Source: an uncultured bacterium (lineage in GTDB: Bacteria > Cyanobacteriota > Vampirovibrionia > Gastranaerophilales > Gastranaerophilaceae). From it: DNA of 17,968 nt. The stretch is taken from contig CAMHDG010000006.1 in NCBI GenBank assembly GCA_946183815.1, positions 1-17,968 of the forward strand, written 5' to 3'. The notes below the pieces were generated by a model that saw only the letters and a program-made list of their open reading frames with translations, was not told where the DNA came from and ran no database searches. Both the position numbers and the translations under genes were made by a program. Shown piece after piece: positions 1 through 7,128 of this stretch. Numbering within the stretch: position 1 is the stretch's first letter; each line of letters begins with the position of its first letter.

Positions 1-2481
1 ACAGGCTTTTTCAGAATTGTTTATGAGCCAATAATATCTAACCAAAAAATTGCAAGAATTATCAACGATTTAGAAAGATGCATGCCTGAAAATTTATTTA
101 TAAAAGGGGTGAAACCTAAAAAATTCGTCAATGATTTTGTTCACAATTATTTAAACTATATAGTTTATAAATTTTTAAGTATAAAAAGTTACAGATTTAA
201 AGATGTTAAGTCAGGGAACTACCTGATAAAAGATTTAGAACAAAAATCTCTTATGCGTGGGAAAGACATAGCAGAAGATTTTGACCAATGGTTTGACGAA
301 TTGTATTTAGGTAAATATGATGTTATTCCATACTTTAAGATTAATAAATTAGATGATGATAACTTTGAATTAAAGATTTATATCAAAAACAGAAAACTTA
401 ACGATTCTGTTCTTATTGATGATTTATATGTCCAAGACAAAGTATGGGATGCAGATAGTGCAGATATAGCAAAGATTGTAGAAAAACAGTTAAACTTTGC
501 TAATCGTTATATGCCTGAACTTGAAAAGTTGTTTGAGGATGAAGAAAACCTGTCTTTAAAACTTAATCTGACAGAGGTCTATCAAATAATCGCACAAACC
601 TCCTACTATTTACAAAAGGCACAGATAGAGGTTATTCTGCCTGAAGAACTGAACAACATCATTATCCCGAGAGCATCAATTAATGCAAAAGTAAAAGCCT
701 CCCGTTCCGGCGATCTTATGGATATTTTCAATACGGTATCTTCAAGCAAAATTTCTCTTGACGATATATTGGAATTTAACTATGAGGTGGCAATAGGTGA
801 CGAAAGAATGTCACTTGAAGAATTTAACAAACTTGCAAGTGAAAATAACGGTTTGATTAAATATAAAGATATGTATGTTCTTGTGGATAAAGACGAGAGT
901 GCAAAACTGGCAGAGCAAATATTAACTGCAGATCACAAGAAAATGACAAGGCTGCAACTTCTTCACGCATCAATGTCAGGACGTCTGCAAGAATACGATT
1001 TTAACTATGATGAAGCCTACGCAAATGTTATTAAAGATTTTGCAAAATCGGTCGATGTTGACCCTCCAAAAGATTTAAAAGGAGAATTAAGGCCGTACCA
1101 GCAAACAGGTTTAAAATGGCTTTGGACAAATGTTTCAAAAGGCTTTGGTTGTTGTATGGCTGATGATATGGGGCTTGGTAAAACGATTCAAGTCATTGCT
1201 CTCATTCTTAAACTAAAAGAAGAAGGAAAACTAAATCAACCTGCACTTGTAATCTGTCCGACTACTCTTATGGGTAACTGGATGAAAGAGTTACAAATGT
1301 TTGCTCCTGAATTAAAGGTTGGTAAATACCACGGGTTAGACAGAAAACTGGATACAAAGTTAGATGTTATTCTTACAACTTATGCCATTATGCGTATAGA
1401 TATTGAAGAGATGAAGAAGCAAACTTGGGGTATGATTATTGTTGATGAAGCACAAAATATCAAAAACCCTGATACTGCTCAAACAATGTCTATCAAAATA
1501 TTAAAATCAGATATTAAGATTGCAATGACAGGTACTCCTGTTGAAAACAGATTAACAGAATTATGGAGTATCTTTGATTTTATAAATACAGGATATTTAG
1601 GTTCTCTTAAAGAATTTCAAAAGAGTTATGCTATTCCTATTGAAAGATTTAAAGAAAAATCCAGAGCAGGAAAACTCAAAATGTCTGTATCACCTTTTGT
1701 ATTAAGACGATTAAAAACAGACAAATCAGTTATTTCAGACCTGCCAGACAAGGTTGTAATCAATGATTACTGCTATCTGACAAAAGCACAGTCTATTCTG
1801 TATGAAAAAACACTTAATGAGATGATGGAAAAAATCAGCGGATTCTCCGGTGTAAACAGAAGAGGAAATATTTTTAAATTGATTACCTCCCTAAAACAAA
1901 TCTGTAATCACCCATACCAATTCTTAAAAGCAGGTGAAATGACAAAAGAAATGTCAGGTAAGATGGAAAAATGCGTTGATCTTGTTACAAGTATCCTTGA
2001 TAACAACGAAAAAACCCTTATTTTTACCCAATATAAAGAAATGGGTGATGTGATGACCCATATTCTTGCAGAAGAATTTAACGAAGAACCGCTATTCTTC
2101 CACGGGTCATTAACAGTAGGTCAACGTGAAAAAATGATTGAGGACTTCCAAAACAACGATGATAAGCACATAATGGTATTGTCGTTAAAAGCAGGCGGAA
2201 CAGGTTTAAACCTTACAAAAGCGACCAATGTAATCCACTACGACTTGTGGTGGAATCCGGCAGTTGAAGATCAGGCAACTGACCGTACGTATCGTATCGG
2301 GCAGGATAAAAATGTTATGGTTCACCGTATGATTACACTGGGTACTTTTGAAGAAAAAATTGACGAAATGCTTAAATCTAAAAAAGAACTTGCAGATTTA
2401 GCGGTATTTGAAGGTGAAAAAATTATTACAGAACTTTCAGACGAAGAAATTTACGAAATATTTACGCTTTCTGCTATTTAG
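1..2481 (+). CDS. SNF2-family DEAD/DEAH-box helicase, 5'-partial
   Basis: ATP-dependent DNA translocase of the bacterial SNF2 (RapA/HepA-like) group, probably remodelling protein-DNA or transcription complexes. The frame is open to base 1 and the codons before the ATG at 82 continue the protein (TGFFRIVYEPI), so the true start lies upstream; the ATG at 82 has no ribosome binding site. Counting from that ATG, visible motifs are LRPYQQTGLKW (~335), motif I DDMGLGKT (~361-368), DEAQ Walker B (455-458), motif III MTGTPVENR (482-490), motif IV LIFTQY, motif V GGTGLNL (~702) and motif VI QATDRTYRIGQ (~730-740), so both RecA lobes are intact. The first ~330 residues are a poorly conserved accessory region. 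The next gene, rnpA, starts 14 nt after the stop. Family is certain; cellular role is not. Confidence 0.93.
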   Translation, partial: TGFFRIVYEPIISNQKIARIINDLERCMPENLFIKGVKPKKFVNDFVHNYLNYIVYKFLSIKSYRFKDVKSGNYLIKDLEQKSLMRGKDIAEDFDQWFDELYLGKYDVIPYFKINKLDDDNFELKIYIKNRKLNDSVLIDDLYVQDKVWDADSADIAKIVEKQLNFANRYMPELEKLFEDEENLSLKLNLTEVYQIIAQTSYYLQKAQIEVILPEELNNIIIPRASINAKVKASRSGDLMDIFNTVSSSKISLDDILEFNYEVAIGDERMSLEEFNKLASENNGLIKYKDMYVLVDKDESAKLAEQILTADHKKMTRLQLLHASMSGRLQEYDFNYDEAYANVIKDFAKSVDVDPPKDLKGELRPYQQTGLKWLWTNVSKGFGCCMADDMGLGKTIQVIALILKLKEEGKLNQPALVICPTTLMGNWMKELQMFAPELKVGKYHGLDRKLDTKLDVILTTYAIMRIDIEEMKKQTWGMIIVDEAQNIKNPDTAQTMSIKILKSDIKIAMTGTPVENRLTELWSIFDFINTGYLGSLKEFQKSYAIPIERFKEKSRAGKLKMSVSPFVLRRLKTDKSVISDLPDKVVINDYCYLTKAQSILYEKTLNEMMEKISGFSGVNRRGNIFKLITSLKQICNHPYQFLKAGEMTKEMSGKMEKCVDLVTSILDNNEKTLIFTQYKEMGDVMTHILAEEFNEEPLFFHGSLTVGQREKMIEDFQNNDDKHIMVLSLKAGGTGLNLTKATNVIHYDLWWNPAVEDQATDRTYRIGQDKNVMVHRMITLGTFEEKIDEMLKSKKELADLAVFEGEKIITELSDEEIYEIFTLSAI

Positions 2482-2483
2482 TC

Positions 2484-2489
2484 TAAAAT
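2484..2489 (+). promoter_or_regulatory. Possible rnpA promoter -10 inside the helicase 3' end
   Basis: TAAAAT lies 6 nt before the rnpA ATG, with TTTACG (2461-2466) 17 nt upstream as a partial -35. rnpA has no Shine-Dalgarno, so a transcript from here would be nearly leaderless. The genome is AT-rich, so chance matches are likely. Confidence 0.3.
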
Positions 2490-2495
2490 ATAGTT

Positions 2496-2843
2496 ATGCT
2501 AAAAAAAGAAAACAGACTTAAAAATAAATATGCTTTTACTGCGACCTACAAGGTTAAGAATTTTCACCACAAAGGCGGAATAACACTTAATGCAGGCAAA
2601 CTTTCGACAGACAACAGTCCTGTAAAAATCGGGTTTGTTGTCAGTAAAAAAACTCATAAACGAGCCGTCAAAAGAAACAGACTGAAACGACTTATGAGAG
2701 AAAGCGTAAGGTTATATCTTAAAGAACATAATGATTTGGATAAATATATCTCTTTAATTTTTACAGGACACACAAGTGCGTTAGGAAAAAGTTTTGACGA
2801 AATAGATAAAAACATTAAATCTTTAATTAAGGAGATTTTGTAA
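2496..2843 (+). CDS. rnpA: Ribonuclease P protein component
   Basis: Protein subunit of RNase P. It binds the catalytic RNA and the 5' leader of precursor tRNA. The length (115 aa) is normal for the family. The family hallmark KIGFVVSKK (44-52) is followed by the basic RNR helix AVKRNRLKRLMRES (57-70), and the usual N-terminal LKKENRLKNKYAF matches the start of other RnpA proteins. The ATG at 2496 is the only start that keeps this N terminus, although no Shine-Dalgarno precedes it. It sits 14 nt after the helicase stop, and its TAA overlaps the next ATG by one base (TAATG), suggesting translational coupling. The common rpmH neighbour is absent upstream, as is a yidD- or yidC-like gene downstream. 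Confidence 0.95.
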   Translation: MLKKENRLKNKYAFTATYKVKNFHHKGGITLNAGKLSTDNSPVKIGFVVSKKTHKRAVKRNRLKRLMRESVRLYLKEHNDLDKYISLIFTGHTSALGKSFDEIDKNIKSLIKEIL

Positions 2844-3433
2844 TGCTTGTTGACCACGGAGTTCCGCCTAATGTTAAAGTTATAGATGAAACTCTTTTAT
2901 ACCCGCTTTATCCGTCAGGGTTAAACGAAAATCAAAGTTCTATTGACAGATACAGACACTCTAACCTGAAAGAACCCGTATTAAAACTTGCTGATTACAT
3001 TTATGATTATAACGGCAACTACATTGCCCCCGGCATGTACGAACTTGCCCTTTCTGATGATAAAGAGTTTCTTCTATTAATAGAGTCACATAAACTTATA
3101 GCAATTATTCCGGTGTTTAAATTGGCAGAAAACAAAGCAGAGGTTGAAAAAATAAGAAAAGCACAAGCACAGAAGAATAAAAAAATTAAGTTTGGAAAAC
3201 AAAAATATCGGGATAAAATGAGGGCTATTTTAAGAAAAAAATATGCCGAAAATGCAATAACCCCGCCGGAAGAAGATTATGTCTATATGAATGCAGAGAT
3301 AGAATATGTTGAAAATGGCGGGTATTATCTCATAACGTACGAAAACGGAGTTTATCGTGCGTGGGGTGCAATAAAGGTAAGAAATAAATTTGGCGGAAAA
3401 AACCCCGCTCAATTACGTGGAAAAACAGAATAA
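2843..3433 (+). CDS. Hypothetical protein coupled to rnpA
   Basis: A 196-aa cytoplasmic protein I do not recognise. It has no signal peptide or membrane segment. The N-terminal half is tyrosine-rich and acidic (for example DYIYDYNGNY, 51-60). It is followed by a strand-like stretch LLLIESHKLIAIIPVFKL (77-94) and a strongly basic, probably helical segment at about 103-134 rich in Lys/Arg. The C-terminal end is again tyrosine-rich (YVYMNAEIEYV, YYLITYENGVYRAW). The basic helix could contact RNA or DNA, which would fit its position, but that is inference. The start overlaps the rnpA stop by one base and has an AAGGAG site at 2829-2834, so the two genes are probably co-translated. A strong terminator follows directly. 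Confidence 0.85.
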   Translation: MLVDHGVPPNVKVIDETLLYPLYPSGLNENQSSIDRYRHSNLKEPVLKLADYIYDYNGNYIAPGMYELALSDDKEFLLLIESHKLIAIIPVFKLAENKAEVEKIRKAQAQKNKKIKFGKQKYRDKMRAILRKKYAENAITPPEEDYVYMNAEIEYVENGGYYLITYENGVYRAWGAIKVRNKFGGKNPAQLRGKTE

Positions 3434-3437
3434 AAAT

Positions 3438-3469
3438 ATAAAAGACCTCTTTTTATAGAGGTCTTTTAT
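3438..3469. terminator. Rho-independent terminator, probably bidirectional
   Basis: A perfect 12-bp stem (3438-3449 with 3458-3469, core AAAGACCTC/GAGGTCTTT) closes an 8-nt loop. The right arm ends in TTTTATT, giving a U tract on the + transcript. The opposite strand reads into a T-rich tract as well. It begins 4 nt after the stop at 3433 and lies 26 nt beyond the stop of the minus-strand small gene at 3495, so it can serve both convergent units. Confidence 0.88.
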
Positions 3470-3494
3470 TCTCTCGTGTTAATTTAATGTTTCT

Positions 3495-3623
3495 CTACAT
3501 ACGTAGTTCAAATTTTGCTATATAGTACATAATTTCTTCAAAGAAATCTTTAACTCCTTCAAAATAAATAGCCAAAGAATCTTTAAAACTGACTGTACCC
3601 GGTAATAACAATTCGTTAAACAT
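3495..3623 (-). CDS. Small protein of 42 aa, unknown
   Basis: A minus-strand frame of 42 codons (ATG at 3623, TAG at 3497-3495) in an otherwise empty 355-nt gap. The ATG is preceded by AAAGGAG (complement of 3630-3636) at the ideal 6-nt distance. The peptide starts MFNELLLPGTVSFKDSL and continues as a likely amphipathic helix rich in Phe/Tyr and Glu (for example VKDFFEEIMYYI, ~24-35), ending FELRM. It has no cysteines, signal peptide or clear membrane segment. It could bind a membrane surface or a partner protein; no family is recognised. The shared terminator lies just beyond its stop. Support is the spacing, the ribosome binding site and the gap it fills; no homology evidence was available. 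Confidence 0.55.
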   Translation of the reverse strand: MFNELLLPGTVSFKDSLAIYFEGVKDFFEEIMYYIAKFELRM

Positions 3624-3689
3624 TTAATGCTCCTTTATTACACTACAATATCCAATATGTACTACGGTATTTTTTCTGTGAACTTTAGG

Positions 3690-3695
3690 TATAAT
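3690..3695 (+). promoter_or_regulatory. Possible upstream promoter -10 for the kinase operon
   Basis: A second TATAAT lies about 94 nt before the kinase ATG, preceded by a T-rich stretch but no clear -35. It could be a tandem promoter with the stronger one at 3752-3760. Confidence 0.25.
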
Positions 3696-3751
3696 CAACA
3701 AAATGTTACAAAAATTAACCAAGCAATTTTACTTTATATTTAAAACGATTT

Positions 3752-3760
3752 TGGTATAAT
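3752..3760 (+). promoter_or_regulatory. Extended -10 promoter of the PfkB kinase operon
   Basis: TGGTATAAT is a consensus extended -10 element (TGn plus TATAAT at 3755-3760). The -35 is weak (TTTATA, 3733-3738, 16-nt spacer). The leader would be about 22 nt and includes the kinase ribosome binding site AAGGGAG near 3776-3782. Confidence 0.55.
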
Positions 3761-3788
3761 ATTATTATGATATATAAGGGAGTTTGAT

Positions 3789-4832
3789 ATGAAAAAGGTT
3801 TTTACAATAGGCAGTGCAACAATGGATGTATTTGTTGAAAGTGATATGGCAAACATTGTATCAGTATGCACAAAAGACAGAAGTTCAGAGTTTATGAGTT
3901 ATCCTTACGGTGCAAAAATAGATATGTCTAATTTTTCATCTAATTTAGGCGGGGGCGGAGTAAATACGGCAATGAATTTTGATTATTTAGGCTATGACAC
4001 CTCTGCTATCTTCAAAATTGGAGATGATATATATTCAAATGGGATACTTGATGCCTTTACAAAAACAAATGTTAATCTTGACAACATTGTTCAAAATCCT
4101 GAATTATCAACAGGGTTTTCCATTATTCTGGTAAGTTTCCAGGGTGACAGAACAGTACTTGCAAACAGAGGGGCTAACGCTCTTATAACTGTTGACGATA
4201 TAAATTTTGATGCACTGAAAGAGGCAGACCTTTTATACATCGCACCTCTTAACGGAGAATCAAACAAAGTGTTAGAACCGCTTGTTAATTTTGCCCATCA
4301 AAATGATATACTTGTCTGCTTTAATGCAGGTTCTACAAGTCTGAAAAAAGGATTTGAGGACATAAAGAAAATACTTACAACATCAAATGTTGTTGTAATG
4401 AACAAAGACGAGGCAATGATGTGTACGGGAATAGAAGTTCGACCTGACACAAAAACAGAACACTATTCAAAAGAAACTATTCACCCTGATATAAGAACTA
4501 TGCTCGAAAAATTAAAAGTTGCAGACTATCAGGTTATTGTAATAACAGATGGCGGAAAAGGTGCTTTCGCTTACAACGGTAAAAAATTCTTTTATTGCCC
4601 TACCTATCCGTCAGAGGTAGTTTCAACACTGGGCGCAGGTGATGCTTTTGCCTCAACCTTCTGCGCTACTATGGAAAGAACAAATCTTGATATTGGCAAG
4701 TCTTTGATGTACGCATCTGTTGTATCTGCCTCTATTATCTCTAAATTCGGAGCAACAGAAGGACTTATTACCTTTGAAGAAATTGAAAAAAGACTTGCTC
4801 TTATGCCTGATTTCAAATACACAGAGGTATAA
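3789..4832 (+). CDS. PfkB-family carbohydrate/nucleoside kinase
   Basis: ATP-dependent kinase of the ribokinase/adenosine kinase (PfkB) fold, transferring phosphate to a sugar or nucleoside hydroxyl in the cytosol. The length (347 aa) is typical. Visible are the N-terminal strand VFTIGSATMDVFVES, the substrate-binding glycine turn LGGGGVNTAMN (53-63), VVVMNKDEAM (201-210) where family members bind the phosphate region, VIVITDGGKGAFAY (249-262), and the second PfkB signature STLGAGDAFAS (279-289) with the GAGD anion hole and catalytic base D285. The start at 3789 follows AAGGGAG at good spacing. Insertions at ~30-50 and ~217-235 separate it from classical ribokinase. Substrate cannot be assigned. 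The nuclease gene starts one base after its stop, so the two form an operon. Confidence 0.9.
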   Translation: MKKVFTIGSATMDVFVESDMANIVSVCTKDRSSEFMSYPYGAKIDMSNFSSNLGGGGVNTAMNFDYLGYDTSAIFKIGDDIYSNGILDAFTKTNVNLDNIVQNPELSTGFSIILVSFQGDRTVLANRGANALITVDDINFDALKEADLLYIAPLNGESNKVLEPLVNFAHQNDILVCFNAGSTSLKKGFEDIKKILTTSNVVVMNKDEAMMCTGIEVRPDTKTEHYSKETIHPDIRTMLEKLKVADYQVIVITDGGKGAFAYNGKKFFYCPTYPSEVVSTLGAGDAFASTFCATMERTNLDIGKSLMYASVVSASIISKFGATEGLITFEEIEKRLALMPDFKYTEV

Positions 4833-4833
4833 T

Positions 4834-5481
4834 ATGCCACAAAATATTACGGTATTTTATCCGAATATGATTAAACTTTTTAAAGAATGTCCTTTCAGAT
4901 TTCATTACAAATACGATGAACAAATACCCGCACCACTGTTGGATAAAGGATTTATCACCGGTAAAAACATCCACTCCCTTGCTCTGTATTATCTAAAAGG
5001 AGAGAATACAACAAAATTTGAAAAGGGTCTTTCTTTAAAGGAAAAAGAACTTTGGAAAACTTTAAAAGAAAACCCGTATTTTAAATATGAGATTGTGGGA
5101 ACAGAAAAAAACATCCTGTCTAAAGCAGGGAATTACTGGCTTGGCGGGAGAATTGATGCACTCGTCAAAAACGAAAACGATTACTATATCCTTGATTACA
5201 AAACGGGCGGAGTCAATAATGACATGACCTTTGACGAGCAAACAATGGTCTATCTGATATTATGCGACAATTTTATAAAAGAATACAACTCTCTTTCGTT
5301 TGTTTATCTTGACCTAAAAAACAAAAAAGAGGTAAAAATAGAATTTTCACCTAAACTTAAAGAAAAATATCTTGAAGAACTAAAATCAGCACTTGATGAA
5401 ATAAACAGTTTTAACCCTGACAAACAAGAAAAAAAAGAAAACTGTAAATGTGAATACGAAAAACTATGCAAATTTAATTAG
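4834..5481 (+). CDS. PD-(D/E)XK nuclease, Cas4/RecB/AddB-like
   Basis: A stand-alone 215-aa nuclease of the RecB/Cas4 branch of the PD-(D/E)XK superfamily. The ATG at 4834, one base after the kinase TAA and 6 nt after AGAGG, is chosen over an in-frame ATG at 4720 inside the kinase gene, because domain homology begins here (MPQNITVFYPNMIKLF). Motifs in order: upstream helix with H47 (GKNIHSLAL), GGRIDALV with D108, YILDYKTGG with D121 and K123, and the QxxxY motif (Q136, Y140). C19 in KECPF together with C204, C206 and C212 at the C terminus mirrors the four-cysteine iron-sulphur staple of Cas4 and AddB, although the spacing CxC-x5-C is tighter than the usual CxxC. The active site looks intact. 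No CRISPR or addA gene is nearby. Its stop overlaps that of the convergent gene. Confidence 0.85.
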   Translation: MPQNITVFYPNMIKLFKECPFRFHYKYDEQIPAPLLDKGFITGKNIHSLALYYLKGENTTKFEKGLSLKEKELWKTLKENPYFKYEIVGTEKNILSKAGNYWLGGRIDALVKNENDYYILDYKTGGVNNDMTFDEQTMVYLILCDNFIKEYNSLSFVYLDLKNKKEVKIEFSPKLKEKYLEELKSALDEINSFNPDKQEKKENCKCEYEKLCKFN

Positions 5482-6359
5482 CCTTGCGGTTTGGATTCAT
5501 TAAATTTGGAATCCTCCATCCAGCGTTTACCTTTTGCTGTTGTAGAAAAATGCGCTTCATCAGAGGTGTATGAATTTAACCTAAAAGTTCCGTCTGCGTG
5601 CAAATATGCCCTTAAGTGTTTATCTTTATCCTGCATATATAATCTTGTAATAACCCCCTTTGGAGAATCATGAGATTCTAAAACATACACTCGACCATTA
5701 GGAGAAAGATATTCTTTCACACGACCTTTTCCTTTAATACCGTTTTCAAGATAAGGACGTTCTGTTACTTTATCTGTACCTACGGCTTTTGTTAAAATAT
5801 CATCAAGTTCTTTTGGATTAACTTTGTTATTATTCTTATCTATTCCGCATCTTTTAATATAATCTTTTATTCCGACACTAACCTGACGTATTATCCCCGG
5901 AACAACCTCATCCTTCCTCCTTTTACGCCAGTTTAAATTTGACTGGAAAGAATCCTTAACCCTCTGCTTTTCTCTGTCTTCAAGACCTTCTGTAAAACCA
6001 CCAACAACAGCATTCCATCTTGGTTTTGCATCAAGAGTCCTATTTTCAACATCACTTGCTAAATATAAAAAAGACGTGCTGTTTTCATTGTATTGAGGCA
6101 TATTCCCCATAGTTTTCGTTGTTGCACCATTTGAATAAGTTTTAATTTTAGGACTGCCATGTTTTGCAAAGTAATAAATTCCACCTAAAGTTCCCAGCGT
6201 CACAAGAGATAAACCAACACCAGCATATAATTTTTCTTTACTCTTATTTTTGGCATCAGATTTTATATCAGTTGGCGCTGATGTCTTTGGTTTTGTTGGT
6301 TGTACATATATATTACTATTACTTTTTATAGAATTAAAAGTAGAACTTGGCGTAATCAT
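5478..6359 (-). CDS. Single-pass membrane protein, unknown
   Basis: A 293-aa protein of unknown family. Residues 1-43 are a Ser/Thr/Lys/Pro-rich, disordered segment. One hydrophobic segment follows at 44-66 (LYAGVGLSLVTLGTLGGIYY), preceded by KSKEK. The rest is a basic, polar domain with a possible helical region around 120-165 (EKQRVKDSF, NWRKRRKDEVV) and a strand-rich end (GRVYVLESHD, GVITRLYMQDKDKHLRAYL, GTFRLNSYTS) suggesting a beta-sandwich-like fold. The start at 6359 has AAGGA upstream at workable spacing. The stop overlaps the nuclease stop tail-to-tail in the four bases TTAG (5478-5481). The gene lies downstream of the phosphatase on the same strand, but an 81-nt gap with its own -10 suggests separate transcription. 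Confidence 0.75.
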   Translation of the reverse strand: MITPSSTFNSIKSNSNIYVQPTKPKTSAPTDIKSDAKNKSKEKLYAGVGLSLVTLGTLGGIYYFAKHGSPKIKTYSNGATTKTMGNMPQYNENSTSFLYLASDVENRTLDAKPRWNAVVGGFTEGLEDREKQRVKDSFQSNLNWRKRRKDEVVPGIIRQVSVGIKDYIKRCGIDKNNNKVNPKELDDILTKAVGTDKVTERPYLENGIKGKGRVKEYLSPNGRVYVLESHDSPKGVITRLYMQDKDKHLRAYLHADGTFRLNSYTSDEAHFSTTAKGKRWMEDSKFNESKPQG

Positions 6360-6380
6360 TCTCTATTCCTTCGTACTACA

Positions 6381-6386
6381 ATTATA
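6381..6386 (-). promoter_or_regulatory. Possible -10 for the membrane protein gene
   Basis: TATAAT on the minus strand lies 21 nt before the ATG at 6359, inside the palindrome ATTATATAAT (6381-6390). No good -35 is visible at 17 nt. The leader would include the AAGGA site. Confidence 0.35.
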
Positions 6387-6440
6387 TAATGCATAAAACC
6401 GAAATTTTTTGCTAGTATTATCCAGAAAATCTTAATATTT

Positions 6441-7073
6441 TTAAACACTTATAAAATCAACAAACATATTAAAAGCCTTTCGGGTTGCCTTTTCTACCCG
6501 ATTATTATAAATATTTTTCATTCGTTTTAAAGGATTTTTAGTTTGAATATCTACCCTGTTTCTGGAAAAAAAGTTGGTATCAATAATTTGTTCCCTCATT
6601 ACTTTTTCAACTAATTCAGGATATTTTCCGTCAGAGGTAACACAGTCTATTACGGGTTTTCCTTTTGTAATTGCGTAATAAGCAGACATTAATGAAGTCC
6701 TGTGAGTACCTGAATTACAGTGGAATAAAGCCTTGCCTCCCTTTTCAGAATTTTGAGCAACAGACTTTGCAATAGATGAATAATCCTCACCTGTAGGATA
6801 CTTACCTTCTAAAAAACTGAAAGGTTTACGAATATACTCTATCCCTGCCAATTTACAAGCAATTTTTTCAATAAACTTAAGTCCGCCTCCGCTTAAATGC
6901 CTAAAATCATAAATTTGGGTAACACCTTCATCTTTTAATTTAAAAACATCAATAACACTCGGATGAGGTCCGCGCAACAAAGAACTGTCCACCATTTTAT
7001 ACTTTTTTGGCAAAGACGTAAATGAAGGTGAACACCCGAAATATCCCTGTTTTGAATTTATAGTTGTTGACAT
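6441..7073 (-). CDS. HCX5R tyrosine/dual-specificity-type phosphatase
   Basis: A 210-aa cysteine phosphatase, likely dephosphorylating proteins or small phospho-metabolites. The P-loop FHCNSGTHRTS (117-127) gives HCxxGxxR with nucleophile C119 and arginine R125. Upstream, VDSSLLRGPHPS (28-39) and the strand-loop VTQIYDFRHLSGGG (51-64) match the N-terminal landmarks of DSP/Siw14-like enzymes. The candidate general acid lies in the loop around PTGEDYSS (93-100), but I cannot fix which residue. Residues 1-25 are a non-catalytic leader containing CSPSFTSLP (14-22), similar in style to other lineage proteins. The basic C-terminal tail (~170-200) is not part of the fold core. There is no Shine-Dalgarno, but a strong promoter sits 9 nt upstream. 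Substrate unknown. Confidence 0.85.
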   Translation of the reverse strand: MSTTINSKQGYFGCSPSFTSLPKKYKMVDSSLLRGPHPSVIDVFKLKDEGVTQIYDFRHLSGGGLKFIEKIACKLAGIEYIRKPFSFLEGKYPTGEDYSSIAKSVAQNSEKGGKALFHCNSGTHRTSLMSAYYAITKGKPVIDCVTSDGKYPELVEKVMREQIIDTNFFSRNRVDIQTKNPLKRMKNIYNNRVEKATRKAFNMFVDFISV

Positions 7074-7082
7074 ACTCTGTAA

Positions 7083-7111
7083 ATTTTACAAGAAACAAAA
7101 TATTTTATCAA
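7083..7111 (-). promoter_or_regulatory. Sigma70-type promoter of the phosphatase gene, possibly leaderless
   Basis: On the minus strand, TTGATA (7111-7106) and TAAAAT (7088-7083) are separated by exactly 17 nt. The -10 ends 9 nt before the ATG at 7073, so transcription would start only about 2-4 nt before the start codon. This agrees with the missing Shine-Dalgarno. Confidence 0.5.
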
Positions 7112-7128
7112 CATTACCATAAAAAAGA

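Noticed and set aside
82..84. ATG at 82 as the helicase start
   Set aside because: The frame stays open to base 1 with family-like sequence, and there is no Shine-Dalgarno before the ATG.
4720..4833. Upstream in-frame start for the nuclease inside the kinase gene
   Set aside because: The added residues only shadow the kinase C terminus; nuclease homology and a ribosome binding site both begin at the ATG at 4834.
6391..6412. Hairpin GCATAAAA/TTTTTTGC between the phosphatase and membrane protein genes as a terminator
   Set aside because: It has only A/T pairs plus three end pairs with a mismatch and no following U tract, so it is too weak to call.
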